The position numbers and the translations under genes were made by a program. Of a stretch of DNA of 53,191 nt, positions 51,699 to 53,191 are shown piece after piece (position 1 is the stretch's first letter; each line of letters begins with the position of its first letter). Below the pieces are notes generated by a model that saw nothing but the letters and a program-made list of their open reading frames with translations, was not told the DNA's origin and made no database searches. Source of the stretch: JAUUSJ01 sp051880475 (GTDB taxonomy: Bacteria; Bacillota; Clostridia; Lachnospirales; Lachnospiraceae); contig JBJEOA010000031.1 in the NCBI GenBank assembly GCA_051880475.1, positions 1 to 53,191 on the forward strand. Direction: 5' to 3'.

Positions 51699-51853
51699 TA
51701 AAAAAACTCATGGGCAACTAAAATAAGCTGTCCATGAGTCTCGTCATTTAAAGTAATACCGGGCATCTAGCCATTATGTCGATAAAACTGCATCTCGATT
51801 TATATATTCTAAAAAATATACCTTAATCTATGCCGACTACTCCCTCGATAAAC
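51699..51853 (-). promoter_or_regulatory. yybP-ykoY (Mn2+) riboswitch with terminator
   Basis: The minus strand starts GAGGGAGTAGTCGGCAT and closes with GACGAGACTC, the two halves of the conserved yybP-ykoY core (pairing GAG/CTC and GTC/GAC), with GCCCGGTATTACTTT between. A terminator follows: ACTCATGGACAGCT pairs with AGTTGCCCATGAGT, then seven T. Mn2+ binding is expected to disrupt the terminator and allow mntP expression. Confidence 0.85.
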
Positions 51854-51860
51854 TTTTAAT

Positions 51861-51889
51861 ATTTTATCATTATATGAGGAATATTGCAA
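51861..51889 (-). promoter_or_regulatory. Predicted mntP promoter
   Basis: Minus strand: TTGCAA (51884-51889), 17-bp spacer, TAAAAT (51861-51866). The -35 lies in the 12-bp palindrome ATATTGCAATAT (51881-51892). The riboswitch begins directly downstream. Confidence 0.55.
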
Positions 51890-51926
51890 TATTTTTTCAT
51901 TAAAAGATAAAAATATTTCACATTTA

Positions 51927-51955
51927 TTGAATATTCGACAATATTATGTTATAAT
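51927..51955 (+). promoter_or_regulatory. Predicted galE promoter
   Basis: TTGAAT (51927-51932), 17-bp spacer, perfect TATAAT (51950-51955). A leader of about 108 nt follows, with a hairpin formed by ACTCCATAG and CTATGAGAGT near 51968-51995. Confidence 0.75.
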
Positions 51956-52069
51956 TTTATCGGAAAAACTCCATAGTCTTGCCTATGAGAGTAGTCAGAA
52001 GATAACCGCGAAATAGTGGTATATTCATCAAAATACTTACAAAAATAATTTTTACGGAGGTAATTTGCT

Positions 52070-53080
52070 ATGTCTACAATTCTACTAACTGGAGGAACTG
52101 GCTTTATCGGTTCTCACACGGCAATCGAACTACTACTAAGTCATCACGAAGTTATTATCGTGGATAACCTCTATAACAGTGAAAAAACTGTTGTAGACCG
52201 TATTGAAACAATCACTGGCACTAGACCAATCTTTTATGAGGCAGATGTGGCGGATAAAACTGCACTCGAAAGCATTTTTTCCAAACATAATATTGATGCG
52301 GTCATTCACTTTGCAGGATATAAAGCGGTCGGAGAATCCGTTCAAAAACCAGTTGCATATTACCGCAACAATTTAGACACCACACTGGCACTGCTAGAGA
52401 CTATGCAGGCACACGGCTGCAAGCGCATCATTTTTAGCTCTTCCGCAACTGTTTACGGAACTTCCGACAAGGTTCCTTTCACAGAAGATGCTAAGGAGCT
52501 TGGCTGTACAAACCCTTACGGCTGGACAAAGTACATGATTGAACAAATTTTAAAAGATGTTGTCATAGCGGATGAATCTATGTCCGTAGTATTACTCCGT
52601 TACTTCAATCCTATCGGAGCTCACGAGTCTGGATTGATTGGAGAAAAACCAAATGGTATCCCAAACAATTTGATGCCTTATATTACCCAAGTCGCAGCAG
52701 GTATTCGAGACCATCTATCTGTATTTGGTAATGACTATCCAACCCACGACGGTACTGGCGTCCGTGATTATATCCATGTAGTTGATTTGGCAAAAGGTCA
52801 TGTAGCTGCATTTGATTACAGTATGGAAAATACAGGATGTGAGATTTTTAACCTCGGCACTGGTGTCGGTTACAGCGTTTTAGATTTAGTTCACGCTTTT
52901 GAGGAGGCAAACGATTTAAAAATTCCTTATGAAATTGTAGAACGACGCGCCGGAGATATTGCCACTTGCTATGCAGCTACAAAAAAGGCAGCAGAGCAGC
53001 TCGGCTGGAAGGCAGAAAAGAACTTACTAGATATGTGCCGTGATTCCTGGCGCTGGCAGCAGAGCGAATGGGCAAAATAA
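52070..53080 (+). CDS. galE: UDP-glucose 4-epimerase
   Basis: Interconverts UDP-glucose and UDP-galactose (Leloir pathway and sugar-nucleotide supply for the envelope). The 336-aa short-chain dehydrogenase/reductase has the NAD-binding GGTGFIGSH (about 8-16), VDN near 32, the SSSATVYG serine motif (about 123-130), the YGWTK catalytic Tyr/Lys (about 149-153) and the RYFNPIGAHESG epimerase motif. Length matches bacterial GalE. ACGGAGGTAATTTGCT precedes the ATG. It stands alone, divergent from mntP. Confidence 0.95.
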   Translation: MSTILLTGGTGFIGSHTAIELLLSHHEVIIVDNLYNSEKTVVDRIETITGTRPIFYEADVADKTALESIFSKHNIDAVIHFAGYKAVGESVQKPVAYYRNNLDTTLALLETMQAHGCKRIIFSSSATVYGTSDKVPFTEDAKELGCTNPYGWTKYMIEQILKDVVIADESMSVVLLRYFNPIGAHESGLIGEKPNGIPNNLMPYITQVAAGIRDHLSVFGNDYPTHDGTGVRDYIHVVDLAKGHVAAFDYSMENTGCEIFNLGTGVGYSVLDLVHAFEEANDLKIPYEIVERRAGDIATCYAATKKAAEQLGWKAEKNLLDMCRDSWRWQQSEWAK

Positions 53081-53140
53081 AGCAGATAATTCCTCATACC
53101 TAGATTTTACATTTTAAAAATTTTAAAAATACTTTCAAAA

Positions 53141-53168
53141 TAAGGGTCTGGTTAATTCCAGACCCTTA
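53141..53168. terminator. Terminator downstream of galE
   Basis: AAGGGTCTGG and CCAGACCCTT form a perfect 10-bp stem with a TTAATT loop. A T-rich tail follows on the minus strand (TTATTTTG) but not on the plus, so it may serve a convergent gene beyond the window as well as galE. Confidence 0.75.
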
Positions 53169-53191
53169 ACTCATCTATAAAGTTGCCAAAT

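Noticed and set aside
51961..52069. Second yybP-ykoY riboswitch in the galE leader
   Set aside because: GAGAGTAGTC resembles the 5' core, but the matching 3' half and a terminator are missing; it is a simple hairpin.
1..53191. CRISPR array, tRNA, rRNA or prophage
   Set aside because: No regularly spaced direct repeats, no tRNA or rRNA signatures and no integrase or structural phage genes were seen on either strand.

Overview
The window is AT-rich DNA from a Gram-positive, strictly anaerobic gut-type Firmicute, most likely a member of the Lachnospiraceae (Clostridia). This rests on AGGAGG-type ribosome binding sites, a pyrophosphate-dependent phosphofructokinase, the [FeFe]-hydrogenase maturase HydE, a hybrid-cluster protein, glycine-rich and InlB/MBG/YDG-type surface proteins, and typical TTGACA/TATAAT promoters. 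No rRNA, tRNA, CRISPR array, transposase or phage gene was seen. Most genes lie on the minus strand.

Layout. 1-740: gene-poor DNA carrying a roughly 310-bp, highly self-complementary element with 23-bp perfect terminal inverted repeats. 740-3913: endonuclease IV, two small membrane proteins and PPi-dependent phosphofructokinase. 3945-15425: a compact minus-strand locus of ten genes for Ser/Thr phospho-signalling: two membrane kinases with zinc-ribbon N-termini, two PP2C phosphatases, two zinc-ribbon/FHA proteins, a VWA-FHA protein, a trypsin-fold/FHA protein that has lost its catalytic serine, a membrane-anchored amidase and a stand-alone YARHG protein. 15693-20611: a second operon with a secreted InlB-repeat protein, an HPr-kinase-like protein, a 58-aa peptide gene, a PqqD-like protein and an S26-type signal peptidase, which together look like an uncharacterised peptide-modification cassette. 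20901-29458: acyltransferase, HydE, Hcp with a divergent Crp/Fnr regulator, citrate synthase, and an AAA/PD-(D/E)XK gene. 29536-41148: a 2782-aa surface protein, a small Cys-rich protein, and a two-component system with a SARP-like response regulator. The three promoters of this block share GTTAC direct repeats with an exact 11-bp period placed exactly 11 bp upstream of the -10 box, so they look like one regulon. 41266-44947: a DUF2779 nuclease, a YdjM-type membrane protein and an alanine/glycine:Na+ symporter. 45104-49758: an operon of circularly permuted ATP-grasp, Alpha-E, transglutaminase and two M14 (AspA/AstE-like) proteins, one of them missing its zinc histidines. 49906-53080: PAP2 phosphatase, GNAT acetyltransferase, the Mn efflux pump MntP behind a yybP-ykoY riboswitch, and GalE.

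The best candidates for undescribed biology are: the SARP-like regulon with its shared promoter architecture (sequence-level evidence); the HprK-like/peptide/PqqD/signal-peptidase cassette, including a peptide gene too short for usual ORF cut-offs; the kinase/phosphatase/FHA locus with extracellular YARHG and DUF6273 domains and a pseudoprotease; and the ATP-grasp/Alpha-E/transglutaminase/M14 operon. Where a ribosome binding site pointed to an internal start, the CDS coordinates below were moved to it and the reason is stated.
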